From contig NZ_NESJ01000007.1 of NCBI RefSeq assembly GCF_003063645.1, positions 1 through 64,000 on the forward strand: 64,000 bases of DNA. The letters are read 5' to 3'. Shown piece after piece: positions 7,889 to 18,784 of the stretch. The DNA is from Limnohabitans sp. 2KL-51 (lineage in GTDB: Bacteria; Pseudomonadota; Gammaproteobacteria; Burkholderiales; Burkholderiaceae_C). The translations under genes and the position numbers were made by a program. Position 1 is the first letter of the stretch; each line of letters starts with the position of its first letter. Under the pieces are notes generated by a model, which was not told where the DNA came from, did no database searches, and saw only the letters and a program-made list of their open reading frames with translations.

Positions 7889-7978
7889 TGGCGGAGGAGG
7901 AGGGATTCGAACCCTCGGTAGTGTTGCCACTACGCCTGATTTCGAGTCAGGTACATTCGACCACTCTGCCACCCCTCC
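7889..7978 (-). tRNA. serX: tRNA-Ser(CGA)
   Basis: This is a 90-nucleotide class II tRNA. The acceptor stem GGAGGGG pairs with CTCCTCC, the discriminator is G, and CCA is encoded. The anticodon stem CCTGA/TCAGG holds the loop CTCGAAA, giving anticodon CGA, which reads UCG. A long variable arm (GTAGTGGCAACACTAC) and the T-loop GTTCGAATC are present. It appears fully functional and has its own terminator. Immediately 5' of it lies a relic of the serS tail, so the gene probably once followed serS directly. The symbol is tentative. Confidence 0.95.
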
Positions 7979-8036
7979 GGATTCGGTTTCGTTTGTCGAA
8001 GAGGTATTCTATCAGGCCAAAAACGTCTCCACGCCG
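7968..8036 (-). repeat. serS-tail/tRNA-Ser leader repeat, copy A
   Basis: These 69 bases match 16462-16531 with one single-base gap and about 80% identity. On the minus strand they read as the last codons of a serS-like gene (G-V-E-T-F-L-A-stop), a spacer and the first 11 bases of the tRNA. Copy B joins the intact serS. Confidence 0.75.
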
Positions 8037-8040
8037 CTCT

Positions 8041-8316
8041 CTAGCAGCTCCCGCTCTCTACTGAGACAGATGGCGTGGGATAAAACTGCCATCTTGCGCT
8101 TTCAACACCCGCCGTTGCAGAAGCGACTAACGCACTCTGCGCTTGCATTTGGGGGTGCGACACCAGCGTTTCGGCAATGAGCCGATCCAAACTTTGGGCC
8201 TGCAAAAAAACGGGGTAGGCCCTAGCCAAAAGAAACGAAACACGGCAAAGCGCCTGTATGCGGAACCATGCTCTCCCAGGCTTGGCCGACTTTAGGAAGC
8301 CAAAACCCATGCCCAA
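8041..8316 (-). pseudogene. Truncated TolC-family outer-membrane protein
   Basis: The frame encodes 91 residues. The part SLDRLIAETLVSHPQMQAQ followed by ALVASATAGVESARWQFYPTPS is the typical first helical repeat of TolC-like channel proteins of type I secretion systems, which are normally about 430-500 residues long. The frame then stops within a few codons at the junction with the serS-tail repeat. The N-terminal part is also poor as a signal peptide, so several changes may have accumulated. I take it as a remnant cut off by the rearrangement at 8036-8041. It is divergent from the sensor kinase gene. Confidence 0.6.
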
Positions 8317-8496
8317 CGCAAAAATACCTTACTGATTCGCAAACGAGGGGCTCCGAGTCTGCAGGCCTGCGTTGGCCTGAGAACAGAAATAACCTCGTTG
8401 ATGGTTCATGGAAATGCGCTCAAATTAATTCACCAAAATTGATATCAATTCCACCTTTTTGCGAATTCTTGAAAAAGCTTGAAAAGCACTGAGGCT

Positions 8497-10362
8497 ATGA
8501 TCTTTCGCATGTTGAAAGTGATAAAACTTTATTTGCTGGTCTTCGCCATTTGGCTCACTTCTGGGGCCGCAATGGCCAAAGACCTGGTGGTAGATCGCGC
8601 CATTTTTGAAGACGTGACTGCCGCGATGAGTCTTGACCAAGTCAAGGCCGCAACATTTGACCCGGCGCCTGGGGTCATTTTTGAGCGATTCAGCCGCTCA
8701 ACTTTCTGGGTCAGGCTGTTGGTGGATGCACCGGCTGATGCTGGCCCTTTGGCCGTGCGCATCCGACCCACCCTGCTCGACAGCGCGATGCTTTATTACC
8801 CTGCCGCTGAAGCGGGCGGCTCCGAGAGAGTACTGGACCTGAGTGCGCGCTCAGCGCAAAAAGACGCCCGAATTGAACTTCAACCGGGCCTGAGCACCCT
8901 CTATTTACGCGCAGAGTCCATCGGTGCAATTCTTATCCATGCGCAAGTGATGACGCAGGCGTCTGGCATGGCACAAGACCTTGATGATTACCTGGAGCTG
9001 GGTGCCGTTTTGGCGATTTACGCCTTGCTGACCGTGATCATGGTGGGGTTGGTGGTGATGCGCAGGGACAGTCTGGGTGTTTTTTTCTTTGTTCACCTGC
9101 TGGTCTGCCTGGTGCTCTACATCTTGGTGTTTGGGTTTTTCGAAACCTTCCTGGCCGAGGATTGGCTACACGGCAAAACGGCAACCCGCCTGACGGTCAT
9201 CGCTAATTTTCTGAGTTTTTGCCTGTTGATGCAGTCCGTGATGGGGTACGTGGGCATGCGGCGGCTGCAGAGATGGACACTCTTCGCATCGGCCATCTAT
9301 GTGGTGCTGATGGTCCTGTTTTTTGTGGCCGATCGTCACCAGGTCTTGCGATTTACCTCGGTGTTCGGGGCTTTGACAACTTTTGCTCTTTTGGGTGTGA
9401 TGCTGGGCATGTTTGTTGGTTTTTCAAAAAATAAAAGCATTTCCCTGGTCGCCCGACTTATTGCAGGCTTTTTGGTCGCTTTGTTCATTGCGATTGTTTG
9501 TCGCTCCATGCTCCAGGTACTGGGCGTTTTAGAAGGCGGCGCTTTCTTGCTGCAGAGCCCAGCCTGGCGTGGTGTTTTTATCCCTTTGGGGTTGGTTGGT
9601 TTTCTGTGGCAACGCGACCGCGTACAAAATCATGCGCTGGTCGAGAGCCAAATTGAAAAAGCCATCGCAGAGGTTCAGATGAAAGACAAAACCCAGCGTC
9701 TGGCGACGCAGTCTCAGTTCATGGCCATGCTGATGCATGAGCTCAAGACGCCGCTGTACATCATTCAAGTGGCCACCTCATCGTTGAGCCGTCACATCGC
9801 TGCCAGCAATCCGGACATCAAGCGGCTGGACAACATCGCACGTGCAGCGGACGACATCAATTTCATCATTGACAGGTGCGTTCAGGCAGACAGACTTGAC
9901 CAAAGCGATCTGCCTGTCCACAAGACACCTGTAGCACTGAAGACCTTGCTGTCAGAGGTTAAGAACATCAAGGGATACGAGCGCATCACCTGCTCTGGCA
10001 TTGAACAAGCGAAGGTTGTGACAGACTTTCAGTACGCCCGCATCATCCTGATCAACCTGGTCACCAATGCGCTGAAATACTCCCCCCCAGAGAGCCTGAT
10101 TCAGCTGAGTGTTCAAGAAGCTCCATTGATGGCTGGGCAGGGTTTGACCATCAGAATCACCAACGCCGTAGCCGGTGCAGGCCGGCCTGACCCCCTGAAA
10201 GTTTTTACCCGCTACTACAGGGCCGAGGGTGCCAAAAAAGAAGTCGGTGCAGGCTTGGGCCTGTGGCTGGCCAATTCATTGGCCGTCAAGCTGGGCTCCG
10301 AATTGCGCTGCAGCAGTGACGCTGAATATGTTCATTTTGATTTTCAACTGGAGCTGAGTTAA
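8497..10362 (+). CDS. 7TM-type sensor histidine kinase
   Basis: The protein has about 621 residues. A signal peptide (1-27) precedes a periplasmic beta-rich domain (about 30-165) of the 7TMR-DISMED2 type with FSRSTFWVRL. Seven or so membrane helices follow (about 168-370), then a short coiled linker and a HisKA domain with His414 in MHELKTP. The ATPase domain has the N-box (LINLVTNALKYSP) and a glycine box (GAGLGLWLA). It should autophosphorylate on sensing a periplasmic ligand, perhaps a carbohydrate as in DISM-domain proteins. The ATG at 8497 is preferred to an upstream TTG at 8479; the ATG at 8509 is a fair alternative. The stop codon overlaps the start of the regulator gene, so both proteins are coupled. 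The truncated tolC lies divergently upstream and may once have been a target. Confidence 0.88.
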   Translation: MIFRMLKVIKLYLLVFAIWLTSGAAMAKDLVVDRAIFEDVTAAMSLDQVKAATFDPAPGVIFERFSRSTFWVRLLVDAPADAGPLAVRIRPTLLDSAMLYYPAAEAGGSERVLDLSARSAQKDARIELQPGLSTLYLRAESIGAILIHAQVMTQASGMAQDLDDYLELGAVLAIYALLTVIMVGLVVMRRDSLGVFFFVHLLVCLVLYILVFGFFETFLAEDWLHGKTATRLTVIANFLSFCLLMQSVMGYVGMRRLQRWTLFASAIYVVLMVLFFVADRHQVLRFTSVFGALTTFALLGVMLGMFVGFSKNKSISLVARLIAGFLVALFIAIVCRSMLQVLGVLEGGAFLLQSPAWRGVFIPLGLVGFLWQRDRVQNHALVESQIEKAIAEVQMKDKTQRLATQSQFMAMLMHELKTPLYIIQVATSSLSRHIAASNPDIKRLDNIARAADDINFIIDRCVQADRLDQSDLPVHKTPVALKTLLSEVKNIKGYERITCSGIEQAKVVTDFQYARIILINLVTNALKYSPPESLIQLSVQEAPLMAGQGLTIRITNAVAGAGRPDPLKVFTRYYRAEGAKKEVGAGLGLWLANSLAVKLGSELRCSSDAEYVHFDFQLELS

Positions 10363-11063
10363 TGTCCAAAACCAAATCAACGGCGTCTTTGATACTGGTT
10401 GAAGACAATGAGACATTGAGCCAGGAGCTCGAGCACTACCTGACCGAAGAAGGTTTTGATGTGCGATGCGCAGACGGCGGACAGGCCCTAAATGAGGCCT
10501 TGCTCGAGCGTCCCGCAGACATCTTAATTTTGGACCTGAACATGGCTGGAGAAGATGGCCTCAGCATCGCTCAAAGAATCCGCAAAAGCATGCCGGCGGT
10601 GGGCATATTGATGCTGACGGCCCGCGTGATGAGCTCTGACAAATTGGCCGGCTATGAAAGCGGGGCAGATGTGTACATGACCAAGCCCGCCAGACCCGCT
10701 GAACTCTGCGCCGCCATCCGGAATTTGTTGAAGCGATTGGCTCCGCAGTTGATGCGGACCAAATGGGTTTTAGACACCAAGCAATTGAACATTCGTTTTC
10801 AACAAACGACGACCATCGCATTGACGAGTGTTGAAGCCGATCTGCTGAGGGCACTGGCACTGGGCAGCGGCTCTGTTGAAGTCGAAGCGATCCAAACCGT
10901 GTTGCAAGACCAGAATACGGACAGTGCGAAGTTCAAGCTGCGTCTGGAAGTGCTGATCAGCCGCCTGCGCGTCAAACTCAGTCCGTACACGGACGAAGTC
11001 AATCCCATCAAATCAGTCCGTGGTCGAGGTTATCAGCTGTGCTTGGACTTGGAGATTCAATAA
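10362..11063 (+). CDS. Response regulator, winged-helix output
   Basis: The protein has 233 residues. The receiver domain (about 9-125) has the acidic pair in LVEDNE, the phosphoacceptor Asp58 in LILDLNM, Thr in LMLTAR and Lys in TKPARP. The C-terminal domain (about 145-230) is an OmpR/PhoB-like winged helix: LTSVEADLLRAL, a recognition-helix segment LRLEVLISRLRVKL and the wing SVRGRGYQL. It starts inside the stop codon of the kinase gene and is the obvious partner. The target genes are not known; neighbours downstream belong to other functions, so the pair may be orphaned. Confidence 0.9.
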   Translation: MSKTKSTASLILVEDNETLSQELEHYLTEEGFDVRCADGGQALNEALLERPADILILDLNMAGEDGLSIAQRIRKSMPAVGILMLTARVMSSDKLAGYESGADVYMTKPARPAELCAAIRNLLKRLAPQLMRTKWVLDTKQLNIRFQQTTTIALTSVEADLLRALALGSGSVEVEAIQTVLQDQNTDSAKFKLRLEVLISRLRVKLSPYTDEVNPIKSVRGRGYQLCLDLEIQ

Positions 11064-11604
11064 AGTAGGATGGATGCTCGCGTGGTGCGGGGCTTGAAGC
11101 GACCGCAAGGTCTGCTGCGAATCGCCCCAGCCCGTAGCGATTCATTTCTTTTTATCCGCCTCAGCCAAAGGCCAACGACACGAACGCCAGCCGCGGCATC
11201 GTGGCCAGTATGCTCGCCACACTGGACGCCGTCGTCGGCGCCGGTCGCACGCCCCAGCCCCACTGGCCCATAAAGCTGCTGGGATTCAAGACCTTACACG
11301 CGGTATTTCACGACTGGTTAAACCGTGTTGCAGTTCGTACTTGAATCCGCCCATGAATTTAACCGGACACTAATGACATTAGGAGTAAGATTAAAATTCG
11401 TTGTAGCGCAGACCAACCGCAAGAAAAAAGAGTGGAACTCAAAAAGCATCAATTTGTCTTGCTATTGGAATTCACACCAGAACGCGTGAAAACAGATTAA
11501 GGCCAATTTCCACAACACATTCTTGGCCAGCATTTGATCTTTAGATGCTTGAGTTTCCCCAGTGCAATCTTGCACGTGCGCCCTCAGTAATACAAAAGGA
11601 CCTG
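11064..11604. other. Gene-free stretch with a coding relic
   Basis: There are about 540 bases between the regulator and the binding-protein gene. Positions 11171-11344 on the plus strand are open for 57 codons and read like protein sequence (NASRGIVASMLATLDAVVGA, later LLGFKTLHAVFHDWLNRV), but there is no start codon with a ribosome-binding site, so I regard them as the tail of a lost gene of unknown family. The rest (11345-11600) is A-rich leader. Confidence 0.35.
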
Positions 11605-12585
11605 ATGATGTACAAGCTGCTCCTCTCTCTCCTAGCCGCATCCACCTTAGCCGTCTCCCCCTTGGCCGCCCTCGCCCAGTCCTACCCCTCTAAACTGATC
11701 AAGATAGTCGTCCCCTTTCCTGCCGGTGGTGACCTGGAGCCTGTCGCACGCGCACTCGGCGACCATTTCCAGGAAGTTTGGAAGCAGCCTTACATCGTGG
11801 ACTTCAAGGCTGGCGCACAGGCCATGATCGGAACGGATTACGTGGCACGGTCGCAGCCGGACGGCCACACTCTGCTGATCTGCTCCGTCGGAGCTATGAC
11901 GATCAACCCAAACCTTTACGACAAAGTGCCGTATACGGTGGGCAAGGATATTGTGCCGGTCTCGCTTGTCGCGACCACACCGATGGTGCTGGTGGTGGGG
12001 ACTAAGTTACCGGTCAAGAGCTACCAGGAGTTGGTGGCCCACGTGAAGGCCAATCCGGGCAAGGTGTCATTCGCCTCTGCGGGCATCGGTAACGTAACAC
12101 ACCTCGCCGCGGAGTTGTTCGCCCGCCAGGCCGGCCTGTCAATGGTGCACGTCCCTTACAAGGGCGCGCAGGCGGTCATAACCGACCTCATGGGTGGCCA
12201 CGTCGAGATGTACTTCAATCCGCTGCCGTCGGCGCGCGGCTACCTGAGCCAGAACTCGGACAAAATCCGCGCGCTCGCAGTCACGTCAGCCAAACGCTCA
12301 CCGCTGCTGCCCGACGTACCGACACTCGACGAGCTGGGACTAAAGGGATTTGACGTCAACTCCTGGTATGGTCTTTGCGCACCAGGTGGGATGCCCAGGG
12401 ATGTACTCGACAAGCTTAACGCTGAGGTGACCCGAGCCGTGGCAGACCCTAGGACCGCTACGCGGCTCACAAACCTAGGCATGTCGCCGCGCGCGAACAC
12501 ACCGGAGCAGTTCGCCGAAGAAATCCGCAAAGAGAGCGCACAGTGGGGAAAGATTATCAAGGACAACAACATTAAGCCGCAGTGA
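11605..12585 (+). CDS. Bug/TctC-type solute-binding protein 1
   Basis: The protein has 326 residues. A signal peptide (1-25, ending ALAQ) precedes the Bug fold, with YPSKLIKIVVPFPAGGDLEPVA at the mature N terminus, and the motifs GTDYVARSQPDGHTLL and VSFASAGIGNVTHLAAELF that line the carboxylate pocket in this family. Such proteins feed tripartite tricarboxylate transporters with dicarboxylates, aromatic acids or similar anions, and Burkholderiales carry many solo copies. The ATG at 11605 follows an AAGGA site; an ATG 60 bases upstream would give an unlikely 20-residue extension. No membrane subunits are in the window. It is convergent with the DUF1028 operon. Confidence 0.9.
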   Translation: MMYKLLLSLLAASTLAVSPLAALAQSYPSKLIKIVVPFPAGGDLEPVARALGDHFQEVWKQPYIVDFKAGAQAMIGTDYVARSQPDGHTLLICSVGAMTINPNLYDKVPYTVGKDIVPVSLVATTPMVLVVGTKLPVKSYQELVAHVKANPGKVSFASAGIGNVTHLAAELFARQAGLSMVHVPYKGAQAVITDLMGGHVEMYFNPLPSARGYLSQNSDKIRALAVTSAKRSPLLPDVPTLDELGLKGFDVNSWYGLCAPGGMPRDVLDKLNAEVTRAVADPRTATRLTNLGMSPRANTPEQFAEEIRKESAQWGKIIKDNNIKPQ

Positions 12586-12705
12586 TTGCCCAACGGTCGA
12601 CTGTATGACTCCCTCAGATCAACTTTTTTAAGACGTACACACCTACCAATTAGCCACCTAGCCAATATCGCTGACCTAAGCCAATGCAATCTGATGCCCA
12701 GATTC

Positions 12706-13416
12706 CTAGTCGCGGTGCGGCGTGCCCCGCTCCTCCAGCCACTTCATCCAGTTGGGAAGCGTCGGGTTTCGAGGCAGCGTCTGGTAGTACTCAGAGACGG
12801 GCTGGTAGTGCTGCAAGAGATCTTTCAGTGAATCAACCGCATCGGGCGCACCCTCGCGTTTGGGGGCAAAGTCGATACGCAGGTCCGTGCGCGGGTGAGG
12901 ACCCAGGTCGTGCACTAGCATGCAAGAGGATCGGTGGCCTCCAATGTCACCGCCAGCGTCCCGACCGGCAACCAGCGCCGCCATCATTCGGTTTTCGAGC
13001 GGTTCCCCTTCGCTGTTACGCCATGCCAAGTCCATTGATGGCACCACCTCTGCAGATGCGAGGTAGTTGCCCATCACCAAGTAGCCCTCGCCCGTGATCG
13101 CGTCGGCGTGCCCCTTGCACTGTATGCCGGTATGAACGGCAGAGCGCCCTTCCCGATCGACGATTCCGATCTGACGCCATGCGTATTGGTCGTCGGCGCC
13201 GGCTAGCTCCTGCAGAACCTTTTGCGGAGTGAAGCCCATCCCGAGCAACTCCAGGGCCAAAGGCCCTAGGGCGGGATTTGTGGCGGCTTGTGTGCTCACC
13301 GCGGCCATATTTGAGCGGATGTTAGGGCAACGGCCGCCCACTGCCATTGGGCTAGTAGTCAAGGCGATGCCAAGCTGGCCAGTCTTTGGGTCACGGGCAA
13401 CAATGGTGAATGTCAT
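12706..13416 (-). CDS. DUF1028 protein (Ntn-hydrolase-like) 1
   Basis: The protein has 236 residues. The start MTFTIVARDPKTGQLGIALT, then SPMAVGGRCP, the AGRDAGGDIGGHRSSCMLV segment near residue 155-175 and the RIDFAP strand are hallmarks of DUF1028. This family is predicted to have an Ntn-hydrolase fold, and no reaction is established. It is third in a minus-strand operon, 13 bases after a Bug/TctC gene, with a second DUF1028 gene two places upstream. That arrangement suggests it processes the compound captured by the binding protein, which is inference. Confidence 0.85.
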   Translation of the reverse strand: MTFTIVARDPKTGQLGIALTTSPMAVGGRCPNIRSNMAAVSTQAATNPALGPLALELLGMGFTPQKVLQELAGADDQYAWRQIGIVDREGRSAVHTGIQCKGHADAITGEGYLVMGNYLASAEVVPSMDLAWRNSEGEPLENRMMAALVAGRDAGGDIGGHRSSCMLVHDLGPHPRTDLRIDFAPKREGAPDAVDSLKDLLQHYQPVSEYYQTLPRNPTLPNWMKWLEERGTPHRD

Positions 13417-13429
13417 GAAAGCGTCCTAG

Positions 13430-14401
13430 TCAATTGAGGGTTATGCCTTGCGACCTGATCAAATCGCTAAACCGTCTCTCGTCAGCGGTCAGCAGCGCGT
13501 CAACTTCGGCGGATGTTCCCCCGCCTACTTCCGTGCCCGACTCTTCGATCTTTGTGCGAATCGAAGGGTCAACAAGTATGGTGTTAACGGCCTTGTTCAA
13601 CTTGTCCATCACGTCCTTGGGTACACCAGCGGGAGAGATTATCGCGCCCCATGAAGACGCATTGAAGGCGGGGAATCCCGATTCCGCCACGGAGAGGACG
13701 TCGGGCTGGTCCAGCAGTCGGCCAGCACCCGTGGCAATCAGCCGCAACCGGCCGCTGGCAATGTGCGGCCGCACGGCGCCATGCGTGTCAAACATCAACT
13801 GCGTTCGGCCCGCCATCAACTCGATGTGTGCCGGCCCGGAACCTCGGCTCGGCACATGCACCATGTCTAGCCCCGCGAGGTCATTGAACCAAGCGCCGAA
13901 GACGTGTATGTTGCTACCCACCCCGGCCGACCCATAAGAAACTCGACCCTTGTTGGCACGCGCGTAGGTAACGAACTCGCCCACCGTCCTTACGTTTAGG
14001 GCGGCAGGCACAACCATAACGATTGGCGACCTAGTGACCACTGCCACCCCGGAGAAGCTCTTCACTGGGTCGAAAGTCAGCCCTGGCATCAGGGCGCCGT
14101 TCAGCACGTGCGACGCGGCGACCAGGCCGAGCGTATAGCCATCGGCGGGCGCTTTCGCAAGGAAGGCCGCGCCGATGGCGCCGTTGGCACCGCCACGGTT
14201 GTCGATGATGATCGGCTGACCAAGCAGAGCTGAGAGCTTGAAGCTGATAAGCCGTGCAGTGATGTCCGACTGGCCGCCAGGTGGGTAAGGCACCACCATG
14301 CGGATCGGCTTGCTGGGGAAGCCCGCTTGCGCGAACACGAGCCTGGGGGTTACAGCCACGAGCAATGCCAGGTAAAGGGCGTTCCTGCGGGATAGCATCA
14401 T
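13430..14401 (-). CDS. Bug/TctC-type solute-binding protein 2
   Basis: The protein has 323 residues. The signal peptide (1-25, ending VFAQ) is followed by FPSKPIRMVVPYPPGGQSD, then GAAFLAKAPADGYTLGLV and VSYGSAGVGSNIHVFGAWF, all typical of the Bug family. It is clearly a different paralogue from the one at 11605. The gene is 10 bases downstream of one DUF1028 gene and 13 bases upstream of another, so the three form one operon. The ligand is unknown but is likely an organic acid. No TctA or TctB permease gene is close. Confidence 0.9.
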   Translation of the reverse strand: MMLSRRNALYLALLVAVTPRLVFAQAGFPSKPIRMVVPYPPGGQSDITARLISFKLSALLGQPIIIDNRGGANGAIGAAFLAKAPADGYTLGLVAASHVLNGALMPGLTFDPVKSFSGVAVVTRSPIVMVVPAALNVRTVGEFVTYARANKGRVSYGSAGVGSNIHVFGAWFNDLAGLDMVHVPSRGSGPAHIELMAGRTQLMFDTHGAVRPHIASGRLRLIATGAGRLLDQPDVLSVAESGFPAFNASSWGAIISPAGVPKDVMDKLNKAVNTILVDPSIRTKIEESGTEVGGGTSAEVDALLTADERRFSDLIRSQGITLN

Positions 14402-14411
14402 GGTGCGGGCC

Positions 14412-15116
14412 TCATACGGAGTAAGGGTTCAACGGATAGCCCCACTTTTCGAGAACTGCTTTCTTTGGCTCCACCGATGTCGGATCAAGGGTGCGCCTTA
14501 CGTAATACGGAATGAGTGGCTTAAACCAATCGAGGATCTTGCGCATCTCCGCGATGGGCTCCAGTGCTACATCGACGCGTAGGTTGACGATGGGGAAGGT
14601 ATGCTGCTCGTAAACCAGCAATGCGCATGATGTTTGGCCCTCCTCCTGGCCGCCGGCGTCCCGGCCCGCCTCCACCGCGCGCAGCAAACGCTCTTCGAGC
14701 TCCTGGTCTTCGCTCGACTCGAAGGCTTTTGTCATAGCTAGAACGACGCCTTTGTTGACCAGGACATTGCCGGTGGAAATGTGGTTATTTCCAACTATCT
14801 CGCCGGCCCAGGGACGAGCCCTATCGCCTGTGTTCACTGCCACGTTGCCATTGATGTCGAGGATTGCTATCTGGCGATTTTGGAAGTAGGGGTCGCTTTT
14901 ACGCAGCGCTTCCAACGCCTGCACCGGCGAATGACCCGCTTCCAGTAGCTGCCTAGCTTCGTCTTTCTGACGACTGTCGCCGGTAGCCTGCACAGAGAAC
15001 ACTGCTCTCCCCGGCACGACGTCAGCACAGCGCCCGCCCACAGCGACGGAACTAGTAGCCTGACAAAAGCCCAGTTTTCCGGTCCTTCGGCAATGTCCGA
15101 TGATAGTGAAGGTCAT
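14412..15116 (-). CDS. DUF1028 protein (Ntn-hydrolase-like) 2
   Basis: The protein has 234 residues from the ATG at 15116, giving the family N terminus MTFTIIGHCRRTGKLGFCQ with SSVAVGGRCADVVPG. A further 16 codons are open upstream (to 15164) but do not fit the family start. The AGRDAGGQEEGQTSCALLV segment mirrors the one in its paralogue at 12706, and the protein ends with a Tyr/Pro-rich tail. It is first in the operon with the Bug/TctC gene. The leader between it and the insertion sequence (15117-15238) contains CGATATCG-type dyads that could be regulator sites. Confidence 0.82.
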   Translation of the reverse strand: MTFTIIGHCRRTGKLGFCQATSSVAVGGRCADVVPGRAVFSVQATGDSRQKDEARQLLEAGHSPVQALEALRKSDPYFQNRQIAILDINGNVAVNTGDRARPWAGEIVGNNHISTGNVLVNKGVVLAMTKAFESSEDQELEERLLRAVEAGRDAGGQEEGQTSCALLVYEQHTFPIVNLRVDVALEPIAEMRKILDWFKPLIPYYVRRTLDPTSVEPKKAVLEKWGYPLNPYSV

Positions 15117-15239
15117 GCCGTGCCCGATCTTGATTAGTGGTGGAATCCATAAGAAAGTGTGCAATGTGGAGAGACGACCGCAGAAAATAAATTCACATAC
15201 GATATCGAGTATGGCACTTCTTTGGTGTCACGTATACAC

Positions 15240-15264
15240 GAAGCGGACTCCGAATTTGGGACAG
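15240..15264. repeat. IS3 left inverted repeat
   Basis: GAAGCGGACTCCGAATTTGG and the following GACAG match the complement of the right end with about six mismatches in 25 bases. Confidence 0.75.
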
Positions 15265-15303
15265 GTGTTTAAGTGGGACACTGTCTAAAGAAACGGGTTA
15301 CGA

Positions 15304-15603
15304 ATGACTGAGTCAAAAAAGCGAAGAGTTCATTCGCCGGAGTTCAAGGCCAAGGTGGGGCTGGAGGCGCTTGGTGGGATGAAGACCATCAACCAAATCG
15401 CCCAAGAGCACGGCGTCCATCCAATTCAGGTCGGCCAATGGAAGCGAGAGATCCAAGCCCAGGCCAAAAGTCTTTTTGAGGGCAAGCGTGGACCTCAGCC
15501 AGTTTCAGCAGAGAGTGCGCCAGAGCGGCTCTACGGTGAGATCGGGCGCTTGAAGATGGAGCTTGACTGGCTCAAAAAAAAGTCCGGGATCAGCCTGCCA
15601 TGA
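15304..15603 (+). CDS. IS3-family transposase OrfA
   Basis: The protein has 99 residues. The N-terminal helix-turn-helix (about 8-55: RRVHSPEFKAKVGLEAL, INQIAQEHGVHPIQVGQWK) binds the IS ends. The C-terminal leucine-zipper-like helix (about 75-95: LYGEIGRLKMELDWLKKK) mediates pairing with OrfAB. The length is normal. In intact elements, a frameshift near the end of this gene fuses it to orfB. Confidence 0.92.
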   Translation: MTESKKRRVHSPEFKAKVGLEALGGMKTINQIAQEHGVHPIQVGQWKREIQAQAKSLFEGKRGPQPVSAESAPERLYGEIGRLKMELDWLKKKSGISLP

Positions 15604-16422
15604 TCCGTCATGCTTGGATAAGCGCCCATGCCAATGTCACACAAGGCAGCCGAGCTGCTCAAGCGCCTAAACGATTAGGAATACATGCGAACCCCTTCTA
15701 GGGCAGCCGCAAGAACGAGCGTGGCGCACCCACAGCACAAGGTCTACCCCTACTTGCTGCGTGGCGTGCCCGTGGTGCGGGCCAACCAGGTCTGGAGCAC
15801 GGACATCACGTATGTGCGGTTGGTACGCGGCTTTGCCTACTTGGTGGCTGTGATCGACTGGTACTCCCGTCGGGTTCTGAGTTGGCGAATCAGCAACAGC
15901 ATGGAAGCTGCGTTTTGCGTGGACTGCCTGGAGGACGCCTTGCGCGAGCATGGCAAGCCCGAGGTGTTCAACAGCGACCAGGGCAGCCAATTCACCAGCG
16001 AGGCCTTCACGGACGTTGTGAAACGCGAGGCCATTGCCATCAGCATGGACGGCCGGGGCCGGGCGTATGACAACATCTTTGTGGAGCGGCTTTGGAGGAG
16101 CGTCAAACACGAAGACGTGTACCTCAACGGCTACGCCACCATGGGCGAGTTGTTGGTCGGTCTGACGAAATACTTTGTCTTATACAACACTGAGCGCCCG
16201 CACCAGTCACTGGACAACCAGACGCCGCAAGAGGTTCATAAAACGTCAAGCGGTGGTGGTGCGATGATCGTTGAAAAATACCGGAGCCAAGAAAGACTCC
16301 CAGTTGCGCTGCGCTCCAGCGGGACTGAGGCCGAGGAAGTCAGGATTGAGATTGAGCCTGCAATACAAAAGGCAAAAACCGGGGCAACGCCGTCCAGCTG
16401 CGAGAAGTTGAGTGCAACTTAA
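15600..16422 (+). pseudogene. IS3-family transposase OrfB, 5' region deleted
   Basis: The reading frame that should follow orfA (MIRHAWISAHANV...) stops after 33 codons. A second frame from 15685 holds the complete DDE integrase core: Asp in STDITY, Asp in NSDQGSQF and Glu in FVERLWRSVKHE, followed by the usual NTERPHQSLDNQTP tail. Typical OrfB proteins have about 90 more residues before AHPQHKVYPYLLRGV, including the HTH_21 part, and these are missing or scrambled here. A C-terminal extension of about 50 residues is also present. I judge it inactive. Confidence 0.82.
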
Positions 16423-16435
16423 ACTGACCTCAAGT

Positions 16436-16460
16436 CTGTCCTGACTTTGGGGTCCACTTC
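16436..16460. repeat. IS3 right inverted repeat
   Basis: The complement reads GAAGTGGACCCCAAAGTCAG then GACAG, paired with the left end at 15240. The next ten bases are the truncated tRNA-Ser 5' end. Confidence 0.75.
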
Positions 16461-16461
16461 A

Positions 16462-18783
<2,322 letters not shown>

Positions 18784-18784
<1 letters not shown>

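Larger units (their letters stand above)
15239..16461 (+). mobile_element. IS3-family insertion sequence, defective
   Basis: The element is about 1.22 kb, bounded by imperfect 25-base inverted repeats (15240-15264 and 16436-16460), and contains orfA and a shortened orfB. It abuts the truncated copy of the tRNA-Ser 5' end on its right. Target-site duplications are not recognisable, consistent with a deletion or recombination after insertion. Missing orfB sequence makes autonomous transposition unlikely. Confidence 0.85.
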
